Assembly (NCBI RefSeq): GCF_026627505.1
Contig: NZ_JAPNLK010000023.1
Location: 33,332-97,331, forward strand
Source of the DNA: Streptomyces sp. H27-H5
GTDB taxonomy: Bacteria; Actinomycetota; Actinomycetes; Streptomycetales; Streptomycetaceae
Direction of reading: 5' to 3'
DNA length: 64,000 bases
The position numbers and the translations under genes were made by a program. Below are positions 8,721-16,620 of the stretch, in pieces. The notes under the pieces were generated by a model. The model saw only the letters and a program-made list of their open reading frames with translations. It was not told the DNA's origin and searched no databases. Positions within the stretch are counted from its first letter, which is position 1, and each line of letters starts with the position of its first letter.

Positions 8721-9386
8721 TCAGCGGGCCTCCACCATCCGGGCGAAGACGACCACGTTGCCGTCGTAGCCCTGGGCCTTCGAGTAGCCGCCGCCACAGG
8801 TGATCACCCGGAGTTCCGCGTGCCCGGTGTCCCCGTACACCCGGGCTCCGGGGAAGGCGTCCTTGGAGAAGACCTCCACGCCGTACACCTCGAACACGGC
8901 CGTCCGCCCGTCGTAGCGCTCCACCTCGATGCGGCTGCCCTTGCGGACCGACCCCAGACCGTAGAAAACGGCCGGACCCTGCGCGTTGTCCACGTGACCC
9001 ACGATCACGGCGGACCCGCGCTGGCCCGGCGAGATCCCGTTGAGGTACCAGCCGGCGAGGTTCGGATCCGCCGGCGGCGGGGCGTCGATCCAGCCCGTCG
9101 CGTCCAGTCCGACCGTCATCACCGGTGCGTCCACGCTGATCCCGGGGATCCGGATGCGCTGGACCGACGAGTGCTCCAACACCTCCATGTCCGCGGGCGG
9201 CGCGGGCGGATTCGCCGGCAGCCGGTCGGTATGCGCCCCGACCGCCGCCGCGGCGGCGGGCTGTGGCGGCCCGCCCTCGAAGTCCACGCCGTTGCGCATC
9301 ATGGCGAGGCCGGTGAGCAGGACCAGCGCGAGCGCACCCCAGGGGGAGCGTCTCCTCGGTCGCTGCTCACTTTCGTCCTCGGTCAT
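8721..9386 (-). CDS. class F sortase (transpeptidase)
   Basis: A 221-residue membrane-anchored sortase. An N-terminal cytoplasmic tail and one helix (WGALALVLLTGLAMM) precede the sortase barrel: IRIPGISVDAPVMTVGLD, VIVGHVDN with the catalytic His, and LRVITCGGGY with the catalytic Cys. A basic residue for the third catalytic position is expected in the last strand (VVFARMVEAR). Sortases cleave a C-terminal sorting signal and join the protein to the cell wall. The ATG at 9386 is preceded by GGGAGAG. Two nearby secreted proteins (9739-10251 and 10445-11107) share a C-terminal anchor-like signal and are the obvious substrate candidates. Confidence 0.9.
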   Translation of the reverse strand: MTEDESEQRPRRRSPWGALALVLLTGLAMMRNGVDFEGGPPQPAAAAAVGAHTDRLPANPPAPPADMEVLEHSSVQRIRIPGISVDAPVMTVGLDATGWIDAPPPADPNLAGWYLNGISPGQRGSAVIVGHVDNAQGPAVFYGLGSVRKGSRIEVERYDGRTAVFEVYGVEVFSKDAFPGARVYGDTGHAELRVITCGGGYSKAQGYDGNVVVFARMVEAR

Positions 9387-9738
9387 GGCTCTCCCTTCCC
9401 GACGCGGGGGTCCCGACCCGCGTTCCAGTCCCTCCCCGGTACGCCCTTCTTCACGCACGCTAAGGGTGCACGCGCGGGACGGCGATCGGGGAAGAGCGAA
9501 CGGGTGGTGCCGCCGGACGGGGTGCGGCCATCCAGGTAATCGTCACATAAATGACTGACGGGTCGTGACCTGCGGATCCGTCAGATGAGATGCCCGCGCT
9601 TCGGCGTGTCGCTCAACCGGGCGGCCCAAAGCCGGAAATGCGCTGGTTGCGAGCCGCCCCGAGGGTTCGTGATGGGAGGCGTTCTCGTCGATCTTCCCGG
9701 GCGACCGCTCCGGGGCGCTTCCCGCTGGAGGTTCCACC
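9387..9738. other. divergent intergenic region, sortase / secreted protein A
   Basis: 352 bases with no credible gene. A stem with 7-base arms CTGACGG (9555-9561) and CCGTCAG (9578-9584) lies in a less GC-rich patch, followed by ordinary GC-rich leader. A ribosome-binding site precedes the ATG at 9739 (GCTGGAGGTTCCACC). Confidence 0.5.
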
Positions 9739-10251
9739 ATGCGTGCTTCTCGCGCTCTTGCCGTGACCGCCGCGGCGTTCGCCGTCGTCGGTCTCGGGAT
9801 TCCGTTCGCTTCGGCGAACCCGGCGGGCGGGCCGCCATCAGGCGGCGGCAACGGCCCAAGCAACGTCACGGTCAACCCGTACTCCGTCCACCAGGGCTCC
9901 ACGATGCAGGTCAGCGCGGCCGGCTGCGGCCACGGTGGCACGGTCTGGTCGCACGGCAACTTTCCGCAGACGAACCTGTCGGCCGGCTCCATCGGGTTCG
10001 CGACCGTCCGCATCTTCAACCACGCGTCTCCCGGCCACCAGACGCTGTCCGTCAAGTGCCACGACAACAGCCTGGTGGCCACGCACCGCTTCACGATCCT
10101 CGACGGGCGCGGTGCGCAAGGCGGCCTGGGCGGCTCCTTCGGCCCGTCCTCCACCGAGACCGCGATCGGCGCGGGGCTCATCAGTGCCGCCGCCCTCGGG
10201 GCCGGCGTCCACGTGATGCGCCGTCGCCGTCCCGTCGCCGGCCGGGTCTGA
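9739..10251 (+). CDS. secreted protein A with GGLGGS-type C-terminal anchor; candidate sortase substrate
   Basis: A 170-residue export product. A Sec signal peptide (RASRALAVTAAAFAVVGLGIPFASA) is followed by a Gly/Pro linker and one small beta-rich domain with two cysteines (SAAGCGHGG and VKCHDN), probably disulfide-linked. The C-terminus reads GGLGGS, nine polar residues, a hydrophobic helix of about 18 residues and the stop-transfer tail RRRR. This is the layout of a sortase sorting signal, but the motif is not LPxTG or LAxTG. The neighbouring secreted protein B has the same ending and domain plan. The role on the cell surface is unknown. Confidence 0.85.
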   Translation: MRASRALAVTAAAFAVVGLGIPFASANPAGGPPSGGGNGPSNVTVNPYSVHQGSTMQVSAAGCGHGGTVWSHGNFPQTNLSAGSIGFATVRIFNHASPGHQTLSVKCHDNSLVATHRFTILDGRGAQGGLGGSFGPSSTETAIGAGLISAAALGAGVHVMRRRRPVAGRV

Positions 10252-10277
10252 CCGGCTGACCTCCCCGGTCGTCCCGG

Positions 10278-10328
10278 AACCGCCGGTCGCCCCGAAGTCC
10301 TGACCAGGACTGGGGGCGACCGGCGGTT
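10278..10328. terminator. bidirectional terminator with two-level stem
   Basis: Outer perfect arms of 16 bases (10278-10293 and 10313-10328) enclose an inner stem AGTCCT / AGGACT. It lies between the convergent genes for secreted proteins A and B and can serve both. Confidence 0.9.
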
Positions 10329-10444
10329 GTCGGGCGGGTGGCGAATGGTGCGTACGGGCGGGATGGGCGCTGCTGGTGGTGCGTACGGGTCGGGCGGTAC
10401 CGGTGGTGTGTACCAGGGGGGCGGGGTACGGGCGTGCGGGCGGG

Positions 10445-11107
10445 TCAGTGGCCGCGGGCCGAGCGGCGACGGCGCAAGGCGTACGTGGTACCGGCCGCGC
10501 CGGCGAGCACCAGGGCCGCACCCAGGCCCAACTCCACGGGGTCCATGCCGGCCACGCTGCCGCCGAGGCCGCCTCGGACACCGAGTCCGGGGGCACTGGA
10601 GGCGGGGCGGGACACGGACCGGGTGGGCGTGACGCCGGCCGACCGGGTCGGCGTCCGGGTGGGGACGACGACGGGCGGCGGGGGCGGGATCGGGGCCGGC
10701 GTGCGGCGGACGCCCACGGTGGAACTGGTGGTCGGCCGGGCCGTGCCGCCGGCGATCGTCAGGTCGGCGGAGCCGGTCTCTCCGTTGCAGGTGAAGGAGA
10801 CGGAGTACAGGGCCCCGACCCGGGCGTCCCGGTCCACGGTGACCCGCGCGGTCTGGCCGCGCGCGATGCTCACGGTGTCGAAGACCCCGGAGGAGGCGGT
10901 GGCGAACGCCGCATCGCAGCCGGTGACGGAGAGCACCGTCTGACCGCCGGGCGCGACGGTCGAGGGGGTGATGGTGAAGCCGAACGAGGTGATGGGCGCG
11001 GCCTCGGCCGCAGTCGCGGCGGGCGCGCCCAAGGCGCCGAGCGCGAGAGCGGCGCCCGTGGCACCGGCGCTCAGCAGGGCTGTGGCGGAGCTGCGTATCG
11101 CACCCAT
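10445..11107 (-). CDS. secreted protein B with GGLGGS-type C-terminal anchor; candidate sortase substrate
   Basis: A 220-residue protein. Signal peptide to about residue 34 (ending APAATAAEA), then a beta-rich domain with two cysteines (VLSVTGCD and SFTCNGE) like that of secreted protein A, then a Pro/Thr/Arg-rich wall-spanning linker (PAPIPPPPPVVVPTRTPTRS), then GLGVRGGLGGS, a hydrophobic helix (LGLGAALVLAGAAGTTYAL) and RRRR. The start at 11107 has GGAGAA upstream. The long Pro-rich linker suits a protein displayed through the wall. Proteins A and B face each other with the sortase next to A, so co-evolution as an enzyme-substrate set is likely but inferred. Confidence 0.85.
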   Translation of the reverse strand: MGAIRSSATALLSAGATGAALALGALGAPAATAAEAAPITSFGFTITPSTVAPGGQTVLSVTGCDAAFATASSGVFDTVSIARGQTARVTVDRDARVGALYSVSFTCNGETGSADLTIAGGTARPTTSSTVGVRRTPAPIPPPPPVVVPTRTPTRSAGVTPTRSVSRPASSAPGLGVRGGLGGSVAGMDPVELGLGAALVLAGAAGTTYALRRRRSARGH

Positions 11108-11307
11108 GGAGTTTCTCCGGATCCCCGAGGAGCAGCCGCGGAACGGTTTCCGCACGTGGGGGGTCGTGCGCCTCGATGCTCGCCACGCTAGGTGCGGGGG
11201 CCGTGACCCGCGATCAGGAACGGGCGAATGGGGCATGCCGGTAGGCCGAACCGGGGACGGGAGGCCCGTCCCCGGTTTGCCGACGGGCGTCGGGGTGCGG
11301 TGTTCCG

Positions 11308-12078
11308 TCAGTTCTCCAGGCCCAGATGCGGGAACTGGGCGAGGAACGGTTCCGCGGTCGCCGCGATCCCCCGCCCGAACGGTGCGTCGAAGTCCCAGAT
11401 CAGGAAGAGCAGGAAGGCGATCAGGGCGCTGAACAGCCCCGCCAGCAGCATCTCGCGGAACGAGCGCCGGATCTGGAGGGTGAAGATCAGCCCGACCGTC
11501 ACCAGTGCGCCGGCGATCAGCCCGAACCACACCACTCCGGGCATGGTGGCGCCGGCGCTCTGGCCGCGGGCGTTGCGGGCGTCGTCCACGAGCGCGACCT
11601 GGTCGACCAGTGGCTGGTAGGCCTGCCCCTCGTGGTTGGTCCGCGGCTCGTAGTCGGTCACGTCCCGGCGGATGCGCTCCAACAACTCTGCGCTCTGATC
11701 GGTGAGTTCACCCTTCTCCGCCATCTGCGTCCACTCCGTGTCGACCACGTGCGTCACATACGCGTCGACGTCGGAGCGGATCTTCTTGCGGATGTCCGCC
11801 GGATAGACCTCGGATCGGACGCTGATCTCGTGCAGGGCCTGCGATTCCTGGCGCACGTATTCCTGGGCGGCCCCGCGGCCCTCCCAGACGCCCGCGATCG
11901 CCAGGCCCAGGACGATCGCGTAGATCACCCCGATCATCATCGTCATGTACTCGATGACGTCCGGGGTCTCGTTCGGATCGTCGTCGTCGCCGATCCGCCG
12001 GTGATTGAAGAAGGCGATGGACAGCACCACGGCACAGGCCGCTGCCATCGCGAGGGACAGGACGAGCCATTCCGACAA
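11308..12078 (-). CDS. DUF4239 (bestrophin-like) membrane protein
   Basis: 256 residues. Two N-terminal helices (LVLSLAMAAACAVVLSIAFF and MTMMIGVIYAIVLGLAIAGVW) and two C-terminal helices (VVWFGLIAGALVTVGLIF and FSALIAFLLFLIWDF) flank a long hydrophilic helical stretch. This is the DUF4239 pattern, distantly related in architecture to bestrophin-type channels; the function is not known experimentally. It follows the Pro-rich surface protein gene by 42 bases on the same strand and is probably in one transcript with it. Confidence 0.8.
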   Translation of the reverse strand: MSEWLVLSLAMAAACAVVLSIAFFNHRRIGDDDDPNETPDVIEYMTMMIGVIYAIVLGLAIAGVWEGRGAAQEYVRQESQALHEISVRSEVYPADIRKKIRSDVDAYVTHVVDTEWTQMAEKGELTDQSAELLERIRRDVTDYEPRTNHEGQAYQPLVDQVALVDDARNARGQSAGATMPGVVWFGLIAGALVTVGLIFTLQIRRSFREMLLAGLFSALIAFLLFLIWDFDAPFGRGIAATAEPFLAQFPHLGLEN

Positions 12079-12120
12079 GAAGACTCCAAGACGAGGGGTA
12101 GGGAAAGGATCGAGAGCGGG

Positions 12121-12870
12121 TCAGCGCGGGCGCAGCGCGACGATCGCGAGCACCGCGGGAGCCGCGGTCATGAGGGTGAAGGTGACCGGCGAGATGTGGT
12201 GCTCGACCGGCTTGCGGGTCGCCGCGTGGTAGCTCGGCCGGGCCACGACCTTGGGCGGCGCGGGCGGTGGGGTCACCACGGGGGTGGGCGCCGGCTCCGG
12301 TGCGGGCTTCGGCGCAGCGACCGGCGGCTTGTGGACCACGAGGACCGGCGCCGCGGGTGCCGCCGGCTTGGGCACGGGCTTGGGGGCGGGCTTCGGCGCC
12401 GGCTTGGGGGCCGGCTTCGGCGGCGCGGGAGGCGGCGGGGTGGGCTTGGGCTTCGGTGGCGGGGTGGGCTTCGGCGGGGTGGGCGTCGGCGTGGGAGTCG
12501 GCTTCGGTGGGCACGGTGGGGGAGGCGGCGGCGGGCAGTGGTGCCCGCCGTGATGACCTCCGCCGTGGTGCCCACCGTGGTGCCCGCCGTGGCCGTGACC
12601 ATGGCCACGGCCGTTTCCGCGGTCGGCTCCCTCGCTGTTCCCCTGGTCGTTTCCGCGGCCGACGACGTGGCTGTTTTCGTGATGTACGCCACCTCGGCCG
12701 GCTCCGCCCCCGCCCTTGCCGGCGGCCGCGAGCACCCGGACGGCGCTCGCGCCGTCCCCGGTGTCGATCGTCGCGTAGGCGCGGCTATCGGCCACGGCCG
12801 GCGTGGCGGACAAGGCCGCCCACAGCAGGACCGGGACCGCCAGCAGGCGCCGGGCACAGGCTCTGTTCAC
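12121..12870 (-). CDS. His/Gly-rich and Pro/Lys-rich surface protein
   Basis: About 249 residues of low complexity. A signal peptide (CARRLLAVPVLLWAALSATPAVA) is followed by a short ordered stretch, then a His/Gly block with repeated HGGHHGG-type units ending in Cys, then a long (P/A)KP repeat block, and a terminal hydrophobic helix with a short RPR tail. The His/Gly block could bind metal ions, and the Pro/Lys block resembles a wall-spanning stalk. There is no GGLGGS motif before the final helix, unlike secreted proteins A and B. A GTG at 12903 would add 11 residues. No family is recognised and alignment scores would be dominated by composition. Confidence 0.7.
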   Translation of the reverse strand: MNRACARRLLAVPVLLWAALSATPAVADSRAYATIDTGDGASAVRVLAAAGKGGGGAGRGGVHHENSHVVGRGNDQGNSEGADRGNGRGHGHGHGGHHGGHHGGGHHGGHHCPPPPPPPCPPKPTPTPTPTPPKPTPPPKPKPTPPPPAPPKPAPKPAPKPAPKPVPKPAAPAAPVLVVHKPPVAAPKPAPEPAPTPVVTPPPAPPKVVARPSYHAATRKPVEHHISPVTFTLMTAAPAVLAIVALRPR

Positions 12871-13198
12871 CCCGGGAGCATGGGCCCGCGCGCGCCCGCG
12901 CACGTGAAGGTCGGCTCTGGTTCGCCTGAACGGGCGGAGTTCGGACCATAGAGGTTTGAGCCAGTCTTCGATCGTGTCAGGTTACCCACCGGTCAATTCC
13001 CAAAAGGTATTTGTCGGTTTCGCTCAAAGCCCCCGGAGGGACCCGTTCCTGGCTTTGGTGTGTGACCAAGAACGGATCGCCAATTTCCGCTTTTGCTCGC
13101 TCCGTTGGGCAATGATCAGTACATTCGGCTCGGACAGGAGTCCGACCCCCGGGCGGACCCTCGACGGCCCACGGCACGACTACCGCTTGGAGACCCCG

Positions 13199-14029
13199 AT
13201 GGAGCGCCCCGCCTGGGCCCCGCCAGGCATCGACATATCGGTGCCGAGCGTGTCCCGCATCTACGATTACTACCTGGGCGGCTCGCACAATTTCGAGGTC
13301 GACCGCCAGGCCGCCCGGCGCGCCATGGAATTCCTGCCGGGCCTCCCCAAGATCATGCAGGCCAACCGGGCATTCATGCGGCGCGCCGTCCGTCACGCCG
13401 TCTCCCAGGGCGTCACCCAGTTCCTCGACATCGGCTCCGGCATCCCGACCTTCGGCAACGTCCACGAGATCGCCCGGGCCGCCAGCCCCGAGGCGCGCGT
13501 CGTCTACGTCGACCACGACCCGGTGGCCGTCGCGCACAGCCAGGCCGTCCTGGCCGGCGACGAACTCACCGGAGTCGTCGCCGCCGACCTGCGCAAGCCG
13601 CAGGAGATCCTCGCCGGCCCCGAGGTCACCCGACTGATCGACTTCGAACGCCCGGTCGCACTGCTGCTCGTCGCCGTCCTGCACTTCATCGAGGACTCCG
13701 ACGACCCGTACACCGCCGTCGCGCAGCTGCGCGACGCGCTGGGCCCGGGCAGCCTGCTGATCCTCACCCACGCCTCGTACGAGGGCATCCCCCTGTCCCA
13801 GGAGGTCGCGGGCGGGGCCGTCGGCGTCTACCGGGACATCCGCAACCCGCTCGTGATGCGCGACCACCAGGAGATCAGCCGCTTCTTCGACGGCTTCGAA
13901 TGGGTCGAACCGGGCCTCGTCTCCATGCCGGACTGGCACCCCGACCGCGCCGACTCGCCGGCCGACGGCGACACTCCGGAGGACCCGTACGCCTTCTCGG
14001 GCTTCGGCGGCGTGGGACGCAAGGCGTGA
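13199..14029 (+). CDS. SAM-dependent methyltransferase, DUF574 family
   Basis: 276 residues of the actinobacteria-specific DUF574 family. It opens with the diagnostic VPSVSRIYDYYLGGSHNFEVDR, then a Rossmann methyltransferase core: FLDIGSGIP (SAM motif I), VVYVDHDPVA (acidic end of strand 2) and LLLVAVLHFIED. The substrate is unknown; some family members act in development or specialised metabolism. The chosen ATG at 13199 starts immediately before the conserved region; an ATG at 13111 would add a poorly conserved extension. Its stop overlaps the GTG of the cyclic-di-GMP gene by four bases (GTGA), so the two are translationally coupled. Confidence 0.9.
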   Translation: MERPAWAPPGIDISVPSVSRIYDYYLGGSHNFEVDRQAARRAMEFLPGLPKIMQANRAFMRRAVRHAVSQGVTQFLDIGSGIPTFGNVHEIARAASPEARVVYVDHDPVAVAHSQAVLAGDELTGVVAADLRKPQEILAGPEVTRLIDFERPVALLLVAVLHFIEDSDDPYTAVAQLRDALGPGSLLILTHASYEGIPLSQEVAGGAVGVYRDIRNPLVMRDHQEISRFFDGFEWVEPGLVSMPDWHPDRADSPADGDTPEDPYAFSGFGGVGRKA

Positions 14030-16314
14030 GACTCCCGGCTCCGACCCCGCACTCCGCCGGCCCGACCTCGGCCCTCCAGTCGGGCGCCGGGGTCGGGAAG
14101 CACCCGAAGGAACCCCCGAGCGAGGACAACCCGCCGCCCGGCCCGCGCGCGGGCCGGGCGCCCGTGGGAGAACTGCGCAGCGGACTGGAGGACCGGATCG
14201 CGCGCTTCGCGACGATCTGGGGGCGCGCCATCTTCCCGGTCACCGCCACGTCGCTGACCCGGCCCGAGTTCGAACGACACCTCGTCCCGCTCACCCGCAC
14301 CCTCACCGAGGCGCTGCACGCGCGACCCTTCGACGCGACCATCGCCCAGCGGGTCGGAGCCGAACTCGTCGCCGTGCACTGCACCGACCCGGAGGCCCTC
14401 GCCGGGACCCTCGGCGTGGTCGAGTCGTACCTCGTCCTGTACTGCGGCCCGGACGGCGCCGGAGTGGAGGGCACCGAGGAGTACCGGGCCCGCTGCGCCC
14501 GGCTCCAGCACGGCATCGCGGCCGGGTTCGCCCGGGCGCTGCGCGAACGCACCCTCAAGGAGCAGGAGGCCATCGCCCGCTCCGCCCTGACCGCACGCAT
14601 CGACGCCCAGAAGGCCCTGCACGCCAGCGAGGCACGCTTCCGCGCCGTCTTCGAGGGCGCCGCGATCGGCATCGGCATCGCGGACCTCCAGGGCAACGTA
14701 CTGGAGGTCAACGACACCCTCCTGCAGATGTTCGGCGGCCTCGAAGGACACGTCCGGGGCCGCAACGTCAGCGATTGGGGCCACCCCGACGACACCCCGC
14801 ACGTCTGGCGGATGTACGGCGAACTGGTGCGCGGCGAGCGCGAGCACTACCGGGTGGAGAAGCCGTACTACCGGCACGACGGAACCGTGCTGTGGACCAA
14901 CCTGACGGTGTCGCTGTTGCGTGACGCCGAGGGACGGCCGCAGTACCAACTGGCCCTCATGGAGGACACCACCGAACGCCGGCTGCTGAACCTGCGGCTG
15001 CGCTACGAGGCCACCCACGACGCCCTGACCGGCCTGCCCAACCGGACGCTCTTCTTCGAACGCCTGGAAAAGGCCCTCAACGGGGCCGGCGGCAGCCGAT
15101 TCGGCCTGTGCTACCTGGACCTCGACGGCTTCAAGGCGGTCAACGACAGCCTCGGACACTCGGCGGGCGACCGACTGCTCGTGGAGGTCGCCGACCGGCT
15201 GGAGAGCTGCGCGACCGGGCCCGGCGAGGTCGTCGCGCGCCTCGGCGGCGACGAGTTCGTCGCGCTGACCACCGGCTCCGACACCGAGGAGAAGGTGACG
15301 GAACTCGCGGTCCGCATCCTCTCCGCGCTCTCCACCCCGATCCGGTTGGAAGGGCGGGAGCTGACCGTCCGGGGCAGCATCGGCATCGTCGAGGGCCCGG
15401 CGGGCGAACGCACCCCGGCCGAGGTGCTGCGCAGCGCCGACATCACGATGTACCGGGCCAAGGCGGCCGGTGGGAACCGCTTCGAGTTCGCCGACGAGGA
15501 GGCCGACGCCCGCGCCATCACCCGGCACGGCCTGACCAACGCCCTCCCGGCGGCGCTGGAACGCGGCGAGTTCTTCATCGAGTACCAGCCGCTGGTGCAC
15601 ATGCACGACGGCAGCGTCCACGGCGCCGAGGCCCTGGTGCGCTGGTCGCACCCGCAGTACGGGGTACTCGGCCCGGACCGCTTCATCCCGCTGGCCGAGC
15701 GGACCGGACTGATCGTGCCCCTCGGCCGCTGGGTCCTGGAGGAGTCCGTCCGGCAGGCCTGCAACTGGCAGCGCCAGTACGGCGGCTCGGCCCTGCGGAT
15801 CAACGTCAACCTGTCGCCGACCCAGCTCCATCACCCCGGCCTGGTCGCCGACACCGTGCGGGTCCTGGAGGCCTCCGGGCTGGCCCCGGGCGCGCTGTGC
15901 CTGGAGGTCACCGAGTCGGCCTTGATCGGAGCCGACGACGAACTCCTCGAGCCGCTACGCCGGCTCGCCGCCCTCGGCGTGGACATCGCCCTCGACGACT
16001 TCGGCACCGGCTACTCCAACCTGGCCAACCTGCGCCGCCTCCCGGTCAGCGTCCTGAAGCTGGACCGCTCCTTCACCCAGGGGATGCAGCACCAGCCGGC
16101 CAACCCCGTCGACGTCAAGATCGTGGAGGGGATCGTCGCCCTGGCGCACAGCCTCGAACTCGCCGTGACCGTCGAGGGCGTGGAGACCGGGGTCCAGGCC
16201 GCCCAGTTGCGCGACCTCGGCTGCGACACCGCGCAGGGCTGGTACTACGCCCGTCCCGGCGCCCCGGACCGCATCCACTCGCTCTCCCTCTCGGACGCGG
16301 TCCCCACTCCCTGA
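14026..16314 (+). CDS. PAS-GGDEF-EAL cyclic-di-GMP turnover protein
   Basis: 762 residues, soluble. A helical N-terminal region (about 50-195) precedes a PAS/PAC sensor (about 200-320), a GGDEF diguanylate cyclase domain (about 330-490) and an EAL phosphodiesterase domain (about 505-750). The active sites look intact: RLGGDEF, and for EAL GAEALVRW, NVNLSPTQ, LEVTES, LDDFGTGYSN, LKLDRSF, VEGVET and AQGWYY. No RxxD inhibitory site is seen just before GGDEF (PGEVVARLGGDEF), so cyclase product inhibition there is unlikely. In Streptomyces, c-di-GMP controls the BldD developmental switch. Whether net activity is synthesis or breakdown cannot be told from sequence. Confidence 0.95.
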   Translation: MRLPAPTPHSAGPTSALQSGAGVGKHPKEPPSEDNPPPGPRAGRAPVGELRSGLEDRIARFATIWGRAIFPVTATSLTRPEFERHLVPLTRTLTEALHARPFDATIAQRVGAELVAVHCTDPEALAGTLGVVESYLVLYCGPDGAGVEGTEEYRARCARLQHGIAAGFARALRERTLKEQEAIARSALTARIDAQKALHASEARFRAVFEGAAIGIGIADLQGNVLEVNDTLLQMFGGLEGHVRGRNVSDWGHPDDTPHVWRMYGELVRGEREHYRVEKPYYRHDGTVLWTNLTVSLLRDAEGRPQYQLALMEDTTERRLLNLRLRYEATHDALTGLPNRTLFFERLEKALNGAGGSRFGLCYLDLDGFKAVNDSLGHSAGDRLLVEVADRLESCATGPGEVVARLGGDEFVALTTGSDTEEKVTELAVRILSALSTPIRLEGRELTVRGSIGIVEGPAGERTPAEVLRSADITMYRAKAAGGNRFEFADEEADARAITRHGLTNALPAALERGEFFIEYQPLVHMHDGSVHGAEALVRWSHPQYGVLGPDRFIPLAERTGLIVPLGRWVLEESVRQACNWQRQYGGSALRINVNLSPTQLHHPGLVADTVRVLEASGLAPGALCLEVTESALIGADDELLEPLRRLAALGVDIALDDFGTGYSNLANLRRLPVSVLKLDRSFTQGMQHQPANPVDVKIVEGIVALAHSLELAVTVEGVETGVQAAQLRDLGCDTAQGWYYARPGAPDRIHSLSLSDAVPTP

Positions 16315-16620
16315 CGCCACCTTCCTGACGCCCGCGGCGCCGCCCCGGCCCGGGTGTCCCGGCGGCGGTGTGGGGCGGTGTTCGGCGTGCCGGCCGTGCC
16401 GCGCGCGTCGCCCGTGTTCAGCGGTGGGGGCGGTGCGGCGAACCTGCGAGGCTGCGGTCACGGTTCGGGTGGGTGGTATGGGGAGCGTCGCCGGGGTGCC
16501 GTTTCCGGTCGGGCGTGCGGTGCGAATGAGCGCCGCGGGGCCGCCGTCCCGGTTCGGGTGCCGGCCGGGCGTGAGCGGGACACGACCGCCGGGGGCGCCC
16601 CCGGCGGGTCGCGGGGGAGG
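16315..16620. other. convergent intergenic region
   Basis: 306 bases between the cyclic-di-GMP gene and the monooxygenase gene. Apart from the hairpin at 16586-16607 (listed separately) I see only G-rich sequence with no supported gene. Confidence 0.6.
16586..16607 (-). terminator. terminator hairpin of the monooxygenase gene
   Basis: A perfect 22-base palindrome with 11-base arms (CCGCCGGGGGC / GCCCCCGGCGG), 13 bases beyond the monooxygenase stop codon. Confidence 0.65.

Noticed and set aside
12251..12553. A Gly-rich 100-codon frame on the plus strand
   Set aside because: It is the exact antisense of the Pro/Lys-repeat block of the surface protein; glycine codons mirror proline codons.
13111..13198. 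Upstream ATG (13111) as the start of the DUF574 methyltransferase
   Set aside because: It adds 29 residues of Arg/Pro/Ser-type sequence before the conserved family start and has no better ribosome-binding site.
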